From Fimbriimonadaceae bacterium (GTDB lineage: Bacteria; Armatimonadota; Fimbriimonadia; Fimbriimonadales; Fimbriimonadaceae): a stretch of DNA of 7,744 nucleotides. This document shows, one piece after another, positions 1 through 6,241 of the stretch. Each line of letters starts with the position of its first letter. Positions within the stretch are counted from its first letter, which is position 1. Both the position numbers and the translations under genes were made by a program. The notes under the pieces are model-generated. The model had not been told where the DNA came from, did no database searches, and saw only the letters and a program-made list of their open reading frames with translations. The stretch covers positions 1 through 7,744 of the forward strand of contig JACFNW010000090.1 of the NCBI GenBank assembly GCA_019454665.1. The letters run 5' to 3'.

Positions 1-275
1 CCGGCAACCGCGACCACGACGAGGTCCACTTCGGCGTCGGCGGCGAGGTCGGAGACGGCTTGGTTCCCGCCCGGAATCCCTGCGGCAGATGCCGCCGCCT
101 CGTCGCAAAGCGCCAGGCGCCCAACGCCGAACTCGTCCGCCTGCTCCCTGAGCCCCCGCGCGTTCGAGCCGGCGGCCAGGGCAACAACCCGAAGCCGATC
201 CGGATGATGCCGGACGACGTCGAGGGTTTGGGTGCCGATGCTGCCCGTGGAGCCGAGCACGGCCAAGCGGATCAC
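1..275 (-). CDS. dxr: 1-deoxy-D-xylulose 5-phosphate reductoisomerase, N-terminal part (truncated by window edge)
   Basis: Cytosolic enzyme that converts 1-deoxy-D-xylulose 5-phosphate to 2-C-methyl-D-erythritol 4-phosphate with NADPH, the first committed step of the MEP isoprenoid pathway. The first 91 codons are present. Translation from a GTG at 275 gives [20 protein letters not shown], the Rossmann-fold nucleotide-binding start of the family with its GSTGSIG loop at residues 8-14. Further on come a typical ALAAGSN strand (about residues 32-38) and [11 protein letters not shown] at the cut edge (about residues 81-91), which matches the family's pre-catalytic strand. No stop occurs before the edge, so the gene continues to the left. 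The start was chosen because the family begins a few residues before the glycine loop and no other in-frame ATG, GTG or TTG lies just upstream. No good ribosome binding site is visible. It lies 34 bases after the stop of the DUF1579 gene on the same strand and may be cotranscribed with it. Confidence 0.95.
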   Translation of the reverse strand, partial: MIRLAVLGSTGSIGTQTLDVVRHHPDRLRVVALAAGSNARGLREQADEFGVGRLALCDEAAASAAGIPGGNQAVSDLAADAEVDLVVVAVA

Positions 276-309
276 GGGCAGGATTCTAGCACCCCAGAGC
301 TCGACGCGC

Positions 310-789
310 TCAAACTCGGGTGTACCGCGACCGCATGAAGCAGGTCCAACTGCCGTCCGGATTGAGCATCTCCGACGTGAGTGTGCGGCTACCATCGGGT
401 TGCATCGCGATCGTGTCGCGGTAGCGTTGCGTCTCGCCTGGAGTCGTGAAGCAGGGGCCATCGGCATACAGGCTCAGTTTCGTCCCCGACTCGTCCAACT
501 CGCCGTCGTACACCCAAAGATTGCTCATCATGGACCCGACGAACGTGCCCGTGAAGCGCTGCTTGGCCACGTCGTACCCAAGGGTGAACAGGGTCTTGCC
601 CACAGCGCCCTCCTGCATGGGCACCTCGCCTTCGAGGAGCAGCCAGAGGTCGCCGAGCGTCCGGCCCGACTCCTTGCCCGAGTTCTTCTCCCAGGGCTGG
701 TCGGGACCCATCGAGCATTCGCCTTCATAGGTCCAATCTCCGGCGAGCGCCGTGAGAAACGCGTGTTGGGGGGTTGGTTCGCAAAACAT
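310..789 (-). CDS. DUF1579 family protein
   Basis: A 159-residue protein with the look of the DUF1579 family (PF07617), small soluble proteins of unknown function. Visible family features are [20 protein letters not shown] near the N-terminus (residues 12-31), a [19 protein letters not shown] segment (about residues 81-99), and a C-terminal part with [12 protein letters not shown] (about residues 137-148) followed by an FMRSRYTRV end. No signal peptide or membrane segment is seen. An upstream in-frame GTG at 834 would add 15 residues. The ATG at 789 is preferred because the family begins close to the LxxLxGxW motif and an AGGA (799-802) sits 9 bases before it, and because the GTG overlaps the candidate -10 region. 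The next gene on this strand is dxr. No biochemical role can be assigned from the sequence. Confidence 0.88.
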   Translation of the reverse strand: MFCEPTPQHAFLTALAGDWTYEGECSMGPDQPWEKNSGKESGRTLGDLWLLLEGEVPMQEGAVGKTLFTLGYDVAKQRFTGTFVGSMMSNLWVYDGELDESGTKLSLYADGPCFTTPGETQRYRDTIAMQPDGSRTLTSEMLNPDGSWTCFMRSRYTRV

Positions 790-824
790 AGCTTGATGTC
801 CTGAGTAAGTAGTCGAACGTCTAC

Positions 825-855
825 ATAATATCACGACTTGTCTGGTTTGTGTCGA
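825..855 (-). promoter_or_regulatory. Candidate extended -10 promoter for the DUF1579 gene
   Basis: On the minus strand TATTAT (825-830) is preceded by TGA (831-833), giving an extended -10 of the form TGnTATTAT, five of six bases matching consensus. A possible -35, TCGACA (850-855), matches five of six but is 19 bases away, slightly long. A transcript would begin near 818 and give a leader of about 30 bases before the ATG at 789. The short AT-rich patch stands out in otherwise GC-rich sequence. Predicted from sequence only. Confidence 0.45.
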
Positions 856-877
856 GGATCGTGCAAACTTTCAGAAA

Positions 878-1510
878 ATGTCCAGAACGACTTTGAGCGA
901 GTCGGTTGTAGCAACGCGAGAGACCGACCTGCGGATCGGCGTGCTGCACCTGCTGACGCTTCAAGAGCCATTGCATGAGCAACCGTTCGCCCCGCAACCG
1001 CCAGCCTGCCCGAACTGCGGTGGGGCGCGTTTGAACCTGAGATCGCCCTACTGCGGCGAGCGGTGCAAAGAAGAAGCCGCTTGGGTGCGGCAGGCGCGGG
1101 CGGCGCTGGCCAACGGAACGATCGCCGATCCCGAGCGGCAGAAGGCCCTCGGCCAGCAGCTTTGGCGCGTGCTGGGCGGCGGACTCCCGGCCCGACGCGA
1201 CCTCATCCCGCCAAGGACACTGGCGAGAATCCTAGAGAGGAAGGGTGGCCACTGCGAGGTCTGCGGTTCGCCCGCGACAACGGTGGACCACACGGGCTCG
1301 GGGTGAAACCGGCCGATCAACTTGCGCGCCGTGTGCGCGCGATGCAGCTTCACCCGCGAACTCCTCGACCCCGAGTTCCTCGCCTCGCCGAGCGTGCGGG
1401 GCCACTTGCGGCGGCTCGCCACCCGCCTGTTCGCCCCAACCCCCTAGCTCCCCGGCGACGACCCGAACGCTTGGGACTGGCGCGCCTGGATTGCGGCCTC
1501 TCAGAGCTAG
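878..1510 (+). pseudogene. Decayed HNH-type zinc-finger nuclease gene with two in-frame stops
   Basis: The open stretch from ATG 878 encodes 142 residues ending at TGA 1304-1306. The same frame stays coding-like beyond it, through a TAG at 1445-1447 to a final TAG at 1508-1510 (211 codons in all). In order it shows a first zinc knuckle, CPNC (residues 44-47) with YCGERC (58-63); a helical linker; then an HNH-like core with CEVCG (126-130) and VDH (136-138). After the TGA comes NRPINLRAVCARC, the second metal-binding pair of an HNH fold. After the TAG comes DDPNAWDWRAWIAAS, also protein-like. The histidine and cysteine layout is that of HNH nucleases, so both stops look like lesions in a once-longer gene. 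The N-terminal stretch before CPNC looks unrelated. An ATG at 975 in another frame gives MSNRSPRNRQP and would join CPNC if one base had been lost near 1005-1007. No ribosome binding site is evident for ATG 878. Target and role are unknown. Confidence 0.7.
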
Positions 1511-1518
1511 GTGGCAGC

Positions 1519-1836
1519 TCACGTCAAGGCGTCCAAGCCCTTGCGGTCAAGGATGGACAACAGCTTGAGCGCCGTAGACGACGGGGACTTTTCGCCCCGT
1601 TCCCATTGGCTCACAGAACTGCGGCTGACATTCAGGTACCGAGCGAACACGGCTTGGCTCAAGCGATTCCGCCGTCGAAGGGCGCGAATGCCCTCCGGAC
1701 TGATCGGCTCGACGGGGGCTAGGCACAGCGAATCGAACCGGCTCATCGTCTGCTTGTCCAGAAGGTTGGCGTCAAGAAGGTTTGAAGCGGTTTCGTGAAC
1801 CGAAGCCAGAACGGCACTCTTGTAGGTTTCAGCCAT
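1519..1836 (-). CDS. Xre-family HTH antitoxin of a type II toxin-antitoxin module
   Basis: A 105-residue protein with a lambda-repressor-like helix-turn-helix at about residues 48-86. Its segment LSQAVFARYLNVSRSSVSQW (59-78) is followed by ERGEKSPS, the usual HigA/NadS-type (COG2944-like) DNA-binding signature. The N-terminal 45 residues, with SRFDSLCLAPVEPISPEGI (32-50), are typical of antitoxins paired with PF06296-type toxins. It begins 3 bases after the toxin stop, and a GAGGTG ribosome binding site inside the toxin's last codons supports the ATG at 1836. Expected role: neutralise the toxin by direct binding and repress the operon by binding its promoter. Its stop lies 8 bases from the end of the convergent HNH relic. 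The family assignment is firm; function in this cell is inferred. Confidence 0.88.
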   Translation of the reverse strand: MAETYKSAVLASVHETASNLLDANLLDKQTMSRFDSLCLAPVEPISPEGIRALRRRNRLSQAVFARYLNVSRSSVSQWERGEKSPSSTALKLLSILDRKGLDALT

Positions 1837-1839
1837 TGT

Positions 1840-2202
1840 TTACACCTCGATCAAAACACCACGGGCGACCGCCGCCTCGACCTGTTCTTCGCCCATCTCC
1901 AACAGCACTTTGGCCAGGGCCCGAAGTGCCTCCAACTCGGTTGCGTTCAAGTTCGACGCATCGTTCTTGGCAAAACCGTGAACACAGACAGCAAGCTTGC
2001 CCACCTCCAGAACGATCACTGCCCGGAAGCCGCCCGACCGCCCTTGGCCCTCGCGGCCAACCCTCTGCTTGATCAAGCCGCTACCAAGGCGGGCATCCAC
2101 GAGTCCGGATTGAGCCCGCTCGACGGCTTCGATGAGTCGCTCTGGAGCGAGCCGATGCTTCCGAGCGAAGCGCTCGAAGGAGCGGTTCATCAGGATTCTC
2201 AT
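1840..2202 (-). CDS. RelE/HigB-like toxin of a type II toxin-antitoxin module
   Basis: A 120-residue protein with the hallmarks of the PF06296 RelE-like toxin family. These are DARLGSGLIKQRVGREGQGR (36-55) followed by SGGFRAVIV, then VCVHGFAKNDASNL (72-85) and a C-terminal LEALRALAKVLLEM helix (about 90-103). The basic and glycine pattern K/R-x-R-x(5)-GRSGGFR is the most conserved part. Relatives are mRNA-cleaving or translation-inhibiting toxins; catalytic activity here is inferred. The gene order is toxin first, antitoxin second, as in higBA-type modules. The ATG at 2202 is the first in frame after an upstream stop. An ATG at 2190 (residue 5) is an alternative, since no strong ribosome binding site favours the first. 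The module starts 60 bases after the flgK stop on the same strand and could receive readthrough from the flagellar operon. Confidence 0.88.
   Translation of the reverse strand: MRILMNRSFERFARKHRLAPERLIEAVERAQSGLVDARLGSGLIKQRVGREGQGRSGGFRAVIVLEVGKLAVCVHGFAKNDASNLNATELEALRALAKVLLEMGEEQVEAAVARGVLIEV
1843..1848 (-). promoter_or_regulatory. Ribosome binding site for the antitoxin, inside the toxin's last codons
   Basis: GAGGTG lies 6 bases upstream of the antitoxin ATG and is formed by the Glu-Val codons just before the toxin stop. The antitoxin is therefore likely translated by coupling to the toxin reading frame. Confidence 0.65.
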
Positions 2203-2222
2203 GGCGTCGCCCGATCGCCATC

Positions 2223-2243
2223 ATGATAGCACACTCAGTGCTA
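2223..2243 (-). promoter_or_regulatory. Candidate promoter -10 and operator palindrome of the toxin-antitoxin module
   Basis: A perfect 6-base inverted repeat, TAGCAC / GTGCTA with a 5-base spacer, spans 2227-2243. Its edge overlaps a -10-like TATCAT (2223-2228, minus strand, five of six bases) about 20 bases before the toxin ATG. No convincing -35 is seen. A palindrome lying over or beside the -10 is the usual place for an HTH antitoxin to bind and repress its own operon, so this is the likeliest operator. Sequence-based prediction only. The palindrome could also form a weak hairpin in a flgK readthrough transcript. Confidence 0.5.
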
Positions 2244-2262
2244 CAGTTTGCCCGGCTCAGCC

Positions 2263-3630
2263 TTATCGGCCCAGCGTGGCGAGGAGTTCCTGCGTCATCT
2301 GGTCGAACATCGAGAGCGTCTTCGCCGCAGCCTGATAGCTCCGCTGCAGTTGCAGCATGTTCGCCATCTCCTCGTCCAGTGACACCCCGCTGACCGCCAT
2401 CTTCTGCGCGTCCACTTGGTCGAGCACCGATCTGCGGATTTCGGCTTCGTCGGCAGCGCCAGCCGCGTCGGTGCCAATGCGCGCGGCGACGTCGCGGTAG
2501 AAGCCCTCGATCGTGCGCCCCCCGAGCCCGGCCAACGTCGTCTCGCGGAACGCGGCCATCGCGGAAGCCAGATCTCCGTCGCCGCGTTTGCCAGTGGTTC
2601 CCGAAACGATCTTCGAGGCGTCCGAGGCGATTTCGGGAGCCAGGGCCATGTCGCCCGCGCCGCTGCCCGAGAAGAAGTTCAGCCCCGTCGTCCCATCCAA
2701 GGCGACCCCGGTGCGGTGCAAATCGTTGATCCCTTCGCGTAGGGCATTGGCCACTTGGTCGAGCTGGGTGGCGTAGTTCCGCGCGGCGTCGATGCCTCCG
2801 AAGAGCCCCGCCAGACGGCCGTTGGTCACCTGAACCCGCACCCCGTCGCCGGTCAGGGTGCCGGTCGCGGCATCCCAGTTCTTGGGCAGCGAGCGGGCCT
2901 CCGCACCTTCGACCAAGGGGAAGCCCCCGACGTATACGCTCATCGAGCCGTCGCTGTTGCGAACCGAATCGGCGTTGATCAGGCCGCTGAGTTCCTCGAA
3001 GGCGGTATCGCGCAGGTCGAGCAGGTCGTTGGGCGTCTGCCCCTCGGCGGCTCGGGCCGTGATCTCGCGGTTCAGGTTGGCGATGACGGCCGCGAGCTCG
3101 TTGGCTCGCCCCAGGGTCGCATCGGCTTGCGAACCGAGTTGCGATTGGAGCGTCGTGGCATCGGCGTGCGCGCCGCGGAGCCGCGAGGCCAGGGCGCGGC
3201 CCGCTTGTTGGACTTCCATCTGCTTGGCGGGGTCGCCGGGGTTCGCGGCGAGTCCGCTGAACGCATCGAAGAGCCGGTTCAGCGCGGCGGAAACGCCCTG
3301 TGAGCCGGGCTCGTTCAACACGCCTTCCAGCCCCTCCAGGCTGCTCGCCAACGTGCTCGATCGTCCGAAGTCGCCCGATGCCCCCGCGCGGCGGCTGTCC
3401 AAGAACAGGTCGCGGATGCGGTTGACCGATGCGATGCCGACGCCGTTGCCCAGCGAGTGCGCCCCGTTGGCGAAGAACGACGTGGGATCCGCGTTCTGAA
3501 ACTCGACAACCTGGCGCGTATAGCCCCGGTTGTTGACGTTGGCGATGTTGTGGCCGGTGACGTCCAGCGCCCGCTGCAGGTTGCGCAGCGCGCTGTTGGC
3601 GATTCCGATTCCGTGAAAGCTGCCGGGCAT
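2263..3630 (-). CDS. flgK: Flagellar hook-associated protein 1 (hook-filament junction)
   Basis: FlgK, 455 residues, on the short side for the family. It is exported by the flagellar type III apparatus and forms the first junction ring between hook and filament. The N-terminal helix region is diagnostic: NSALRNLQRALDVTGHNIANVNNRGYTRQ occupies about residues 12-40, with the rod/hook/HAP motif HNIANVNNRGYTRQ at its end. The C-terminal helix VSLDEEMANMLQLQRSYQAA (from about 416) to TQELLATLGR is the matching D0 partner. A coiled-coil-like central helical segment (roughly 100-200) and a variable outer domain lie between them. AAGGAG sits 6 bases before the ATG and overlaps the flgN stop, so the start is secure. 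It follows flgN, its export chaperone, by 10 bases. It is the last flagellar gene before the toxin-antitoxin module; its usual partner flgL does not follow. Confidence 0.96.
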   Translation of the reverse strand: MPGSFHGIGIANSALRNLQRALDVTGHNIANVNNRGYTRQVVEFQNADPTSFFANGAHSLGNGVGIASVNRIRDLFLDSRRAGASGDFGRSSTLASSLEGLEGVLNEPGSQGVSAALNRLFDAFSGLAANPGDPAKQMEVQQAGRALASRLRGAHADATTLQSQLGSQADATLGRANELAAVIANLNREITARAAEGQTPNDLLDLRDTAFEELSGLINADSVRNSDGSMSVYVGGFPLVEGAEARSLPKNWDAATGTLTGDGVRVQVTNGRLAGLFGGIDAARNYATQLDQVANALREGINDLHRTGVALDGTTGLNFFSGSGAGDMALAPEIASDASKIVSGTTGKRGDGDLASAMAAFRETTLAGLGGRTIEGFYRDVAARIGTDAAGAADEAEIRRSVLDQVDAQKMAVSGVSLDEEMANMLQLQRSYQAAAKTLSMFDQMTQELLATLGR

Positions 3631-3640
3631 GTTGGTCTCC

Positions 3641-4117
3641 TTACGCGGCCTGATCCATCAGCACCGAACTGGCGACGGCCTTCTGGGTGTGGTAGGGGCC
3701 CTTGGGCTCGGTCGCGGCCTTGGCGATCAGCGTGAGCGTGCCGTTGATGTAGGTCAGCTCGTTCTCGATGAGCGCTCGATTCTTGTTCATCAGCTTCTGA
3801 ACCTCGCGCGTCGCGACGATCATGCGGTTCGCTAGAGCCTGCAACTGCATGCCTTCCTCCTTGCCGAGGAAGCCCACCAAGTCGCGCAGCCCGGGACGAA
3901 CGCCCGAATCTTCGCAGAGCTTTTGGGCTTCGGCGAGCGCACGGTCGTCAATGTCTTGCATGCGGGTGAGCAGGTGGTCGAGCGCCGGCTGCACCTTTTC
4001 CATGCGGGCAGGATCGCGGAGCGTCAAGGCGACGGTCTGCTCGTGCAACGAGCGGACCAGCTTCTCCGAAGTGGCCAGCCATTCCCACCAGAGCGATTGC
4101 AGTTCTCTGGATTTCAC
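3641..4117 (-). CDS. flgN: FlgN family export chaperone for hook-associated proteins
   Basis: A 158-residue, mostly helical cytosolic protein. FlgN proteins bind the C-termini of FlgK and FlgL and deliver them to the flagellar export gate. Evidence is the position directly before flgK, the size, and the C-terminal pattern VQKLMNKNRALIENELTYIN (106-125) ending in a low-complexity tail (PYHTQ...SSVLMDQAA), both common in FlgN proteins. The sequence is weakly conserved in this family, so the call rests partly on context. The start is a GTG whose last two bases share the flgJ stop (GTGA overlap). It is supported by GAGGTG five bases upstream. Confidence 0.86.
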   Translation of the reverse strand: MKSRELQSLWWEWLATSEKLVRSLHEQTVALTLRDPARMEKVQPALDHLLTRMQDIDDRALAEAQKLCEDSGVRPGLRDLVGFLGKEEGMQLQALANRMIVATREVQKLMNKNRALIENELTYINGTLTLIAKAATEPKGPYHTQKAVASSVLMDQAA

Positions 4118-4446
4118 GCGTTCACCTCGACTTTCGCCGCGTTCGCGCGGCTCTTGGTGATGGACTCGCCCACGATCTGGCGACCCAGCGACTTCACCAA
4201 CGTCTTGGCGACGCCAAGATCGGTCGAGCGGCTGAGCTGGTCGGCGACGGCACGGTCGAAGAGGTCTTCGTACTGGCTCGCGCCGAGGCCTCCGCCGAGT
4301 CGGACGCCCATGGCCTTGCGCATTGAACTCATCAAGTCCTTCAGGAACAGGGCTTCGACCTCTCGGGCGGACTCCTTGAGCTTGTTCAGCCGAGGTGCCG
4401 CTTCGGCGGCGGTGGAAGCCAAATGGGTGGGTAGGGTGACCTTCAT
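4114..4446 (-). CDS. flgJ: Rod-binding protein FlgJ, N-terminal domain only
   Basis: A 110-residue single-domain protein. The rod-binding core is clear: AREVEALFLKDLMSSMRKA (27-45), GASQYEDLFDRAVADQLS (55-72) and DLGVAKTLVKSL (76-87). In gammaproteobacteria FlgJ carries a C-terminal glucosaminidase domain that opens the peptidoglycan. That domain is absent, as in many other phyla, so a separate hydrolase must do the job. FlgJ acts in the periplasm as a cap or scaffold for rod assembly. The ATG at 4446 lies 6 bases after the flgI stop. Its ribosome binding site is weak, so translation probably depends on coupling to flgI. Its stop overlaps the flgN start. Confidence 0.93.
   Translation of the reverse strand: MKVTLPTHLASTAAEAAPRLNKLKESAREVEALFLKDLMSSMRKAMGVRLGGGLGASQYEDLFDRAVADQLSRSTDLGVAKTLVKSLGRQIVGESITKSRANAAKVEVNA
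4123..4128 (-). promoter_or_regulatory. Ribosome binding site for flgN, inside flgJ
   Basis: GAGGTG five bases before the flgN GTG codon, formed by the Glu-Val codons near the flgJ C-terminus. It fixes the GTG at 4117 as the flgN start. Confidence 0.65.
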
Positions 4447-4452
4447 GGTTGG

Positions 4453-5637
4453 TTACTGGACCTTGATCCTGGCCTTGAGGGAGCCGTTGGCCGAGAGGGC
4501 CTGCAAGATGGCGATGAGATCCCGAGGCGTGACGTCGAGCGCTTGGAGCAACTTGGCGAGGTCGGCGACCGTCGTCGTGGGGCCGACCAACCCGATCTGC
4601 GCACGCGTCTCTTGGGCCTGAACGTTGGCGACTTCGGTGACCACAGTCTCGCCCTTTGAGAAGGGAGGTGGCTGGCTGATGACCGGCTCGGTGTCGATCC
4701 GGATGTTCAGGCTGCCGTGAGCGATCACCGCAGGGCCGAGCTTGACGTTGCCGCCGAAGGCGATCGTCCCCGTACGCTCGTTGATCACGATGACCGCAGC
4801 GACGTCGGAGAGCACGCGGACCTCTTCGATCTCGGCAAGCGCGACCATCTCCGTGACTCCGCTGGGCAGGTTAATCTCGATCTCGCCGCCGTTCAGGGCG
4901 CGGGCAAAGTAGCCCGGCCGCTTGGCGTTGATGGCTTCGGCGGCACGTTGAGCCGTCGTGATGTCGAACTGGTCGAGGGCGAGCGTGAGCTTCCCGTTGA
5001 AGACGACTTGGGTCGGCACAGTCTTCTCGACCATTGCGCCTCCGGCCACGATGCCCACGTTGACGTGGTTCTTCTGCGCCTTGTTGCCGCCGCTGGTCAC
5101 GTTGAAGCCGCCGATGCTCACGGGGCCCTGAGCCACGGCATAGGTCTGGCCGTCGGCGCCCTGCAACTCGGCCTGGAGCAGGAATCCGCCCTGCAGGCTC
5201 TTGGCGTCGCCGATGGACTGAACCGTAACGTCAATCGCATTGCCGGTCATGGCGAACGGCGGCAGCTCCGCCGTGATCGCGACGGTGGCAACGTTCTTCG
5301 CGTTGAGCTTGCTGGCGTCGATCGTGACCCCGAAGTTGCGCATCGCATTGTTGAGCAGCGAAGTAGTGAACGGCGTGCTGCGCGTGTCGCCCGTGCCCTC
5401 CAGGCCGACGATCAGCCCAAAGCCGCGAAGCTGGTTGCCGCGCACGCCCTTGAACCGCGCGATGTCCTTGAGGCGGACTTCGATGCCCTTGGCCTCGGCC
5501 TCGATGGCTGCGGCGCGCTGGCGCTCGAAGGCCTCCTGCTGGGCCTTGTCCTGAGCCGCTTGCCGCACGGGACCGGTTGCGGAGGCGCCCGACCAGGCGA
5601 GGGCTGCGGCGATGTGGTGGGAAATGATGGCGTTCAC
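4453..5637 (-). CDS. flgI: Flagellar P-ring protein
   Basis: FlgI, 394 residues, builds the P-ring bushing around the rod in the peptidoglycan layer after Sec export. The conserved core begins at RLKDIARFKGVRGNQLRG (55-72) with FGLIVGLEGTGD (73-84). It continues with GGFLLQAELQGADGQTYAVA (150-169), VINERTGTIAFGGNVKLGP (284-302), and the C-terminal TVADLAKLLQALDVTPRDLI (346-365) followed by the ILQALSANGSLKARIKV end. An AGGAG seven bases before the GTG at 5637 overlaps the flgH stop and fixes the start. The N-terminus is unusual: the hydrophobic stretch (residues 3-20) has no lysine or arginine ahead of it, and about 28 Ala/Gln/Glu-rich residues separate it from the core. Mature FlgI normally starts right at the core. 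The chaperone gene flgA lies two genes upstream. Confidence 0.97.
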   Translation of the reverse strand: MNAIISHHIAAALAWSGASATGPVRQAAQDKAQQEAFERQRAAAIEAEAKGIEVRLKDIARFKGVRGNQLRGFGLIVGLEGTGDTRSTPFTTSLLNNAMRNFGVTIDASKLNAKNVATVAITAELPPFAMTGNAIDVTVQSIGDAKSLQGGFLLQAELQGADGQTYAVAQGPVSIGGFNVTSGGNKAQKNHVNVGIVAGGAMVEKTVPTQVVFNGKLTLALDQFDITTAQRAAEAINAKRPGYFARALNGGEIEINLPSGVTEMVALAEIEEVRVLSDVAAVIVINERTGTIAFGGNVKLGPAVIAHGSLNIRIDTEPVISQPPPFSKGETVVTEVANVQAQETRAQIGLVGPTTTVADLAKLLQALDVTPRDLIAILQALSANGSLKARIKVQ

Positions 5638-5644
5638 GTTCGTT

Positions 5645-5649
5645 CTCCT
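5645..5649 (-). promoter_or_regulatory. Ribosome binding site for flgI
   Basis: AGGAG seven bases upstream of the GTG start, overlapping the last bases of flgH and its TAG stop. It decides the non-ATG start of flgI. Confidence 0.7.
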
Positions 5650-6241
5650 AGAAAAGCCAATCGAGAATCCGAGTCAAGATGCCCTTGCGTTGGCGGTCGC
5701 TGATCGGGCCCTTGCCATAGGCGTAGATGTTCGCGTCGGCGATGAGTTCGCTCTTCACCGTGTTGTCGGTGGTCACGTCGTCCCGCCGGATGAGGCCGGA
5801 CATTCGGAATTCCTGAGTCTCCTTGTTGACCGTGATCTGGCGCTTGCCTTCGATCCGCATGGTCCCGTTCGGGAACACTTCGGTCACAATTGCGGACATT
5901 CGCGTGGTCAGTCGGCCCGTTTGGTTGGTGGTGCCCTGACCGCTGCTGGATTGGTTGGCACCCGTCGTCCAGCCCTTGAAGAGCTGTTCGAGCACCGGGC
6001 CCATCGCCTTGGCGATGATGTTGTCGTCCTTCTTGCTCGTCACGGTGCTCGCGCCAAAGCTGAACGCCGAGAACTCGCTGATGAGAATGGTGACCACATC
6101 GCCCACCTGACGGGCCGTCCGATCCCGCCACGGGGTGCGCGACTCGGAACCCCACAGGGAGCCAGGGTTGGTGTGGCTGACCTGGGCGTGACCGGTCTGC
6201 ACGAAAGCGGTTGCGGCGACAAGCAAAAGGATGGGTCTCAT
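5648..6241 (-). CDS. flgH: Flagellar L-ring protein, without lipobox cysteine
   Basis: FlgH, 197 residues, forms the L-ring in the outer membrane around the distal rod. Conserved features are SLWGSESRTPWRDRTARQVG (28-47) leading into DVVTILISE, MSAIVTEVFPNGTMRIEGKR (115-134), and SGLIRRDDVTTDNTVKSELI (148-167) with ANIYAYGKG (170-178) near the C-terminus. The signal peptide MRPILLLVAATAFVQTGHA is followed by QVSH and fits signal peptidase I cleavage after residue 19. The protein contains no cysteine, so it cannot be a lipoprotein as in enterobacteria. The ATG shares four bases with the flgA stop (ATGA) and has GAGGTG five bases upstream. Presence of this gene implies an outer membrane. Confidence 0.96.
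   Translation of the reverse strand: MRPILLLVAATAFVQTGHAQVSHTNPGSLWGSESRTPWRDRTARQVGDVVTILISEFSAFSFGASTVTSKKDDNIIAKAMGPVLEQLFKGWTTGANQSSSGQGTTNQTGRLTTRMSAIVTEVFPNGTMRIEGKRQITVNKETQEFRMSGLIRRDDVTTDNTVKSELIADANIYAYGKGPISDRQRKGILTRILDWLF

Noticed and set aside
310..834. Longer DUF1579 form starting at GTG 834
   Set aside because: The extra 15 residues are not family-like, the GTG overlaps the candidate promoter, and ATG 789 has a better ribosome binding site.
1304..1306. TGA as a selenocysteine or tryptophan codon in the HNH frame
   Set aside because: A second in-frame stop (TAG 1445) and a likely frameshift favour decay; no obvious SECIS hairpin was noticed, though this was not computed.
1504..1520. 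GAGCT/AGCTC hairpin between the convergent HNH relic and the antitoxin gene, possible bidirectional terminator
   Set aside because: The stem is only 5 bases with a 7-base loop and has no T-tract on either side.
2263..2270. GCCGATAA on the minus strand, identical to the sigma-28 flagellar -10 consensus
   Set aside because: It is formed by the last codons and stop of flgK, and no TAAA-like -35 lies at the right distance upstream.
4717..5703. Long plus-strand open frame antisense to flgI and flgH (328 codons)
   Set aside because: It mirrors the real genes in GC-rich DNA, has no recognisable motifs, and is contradicted by the clear flagellar proteins on the minus strand.
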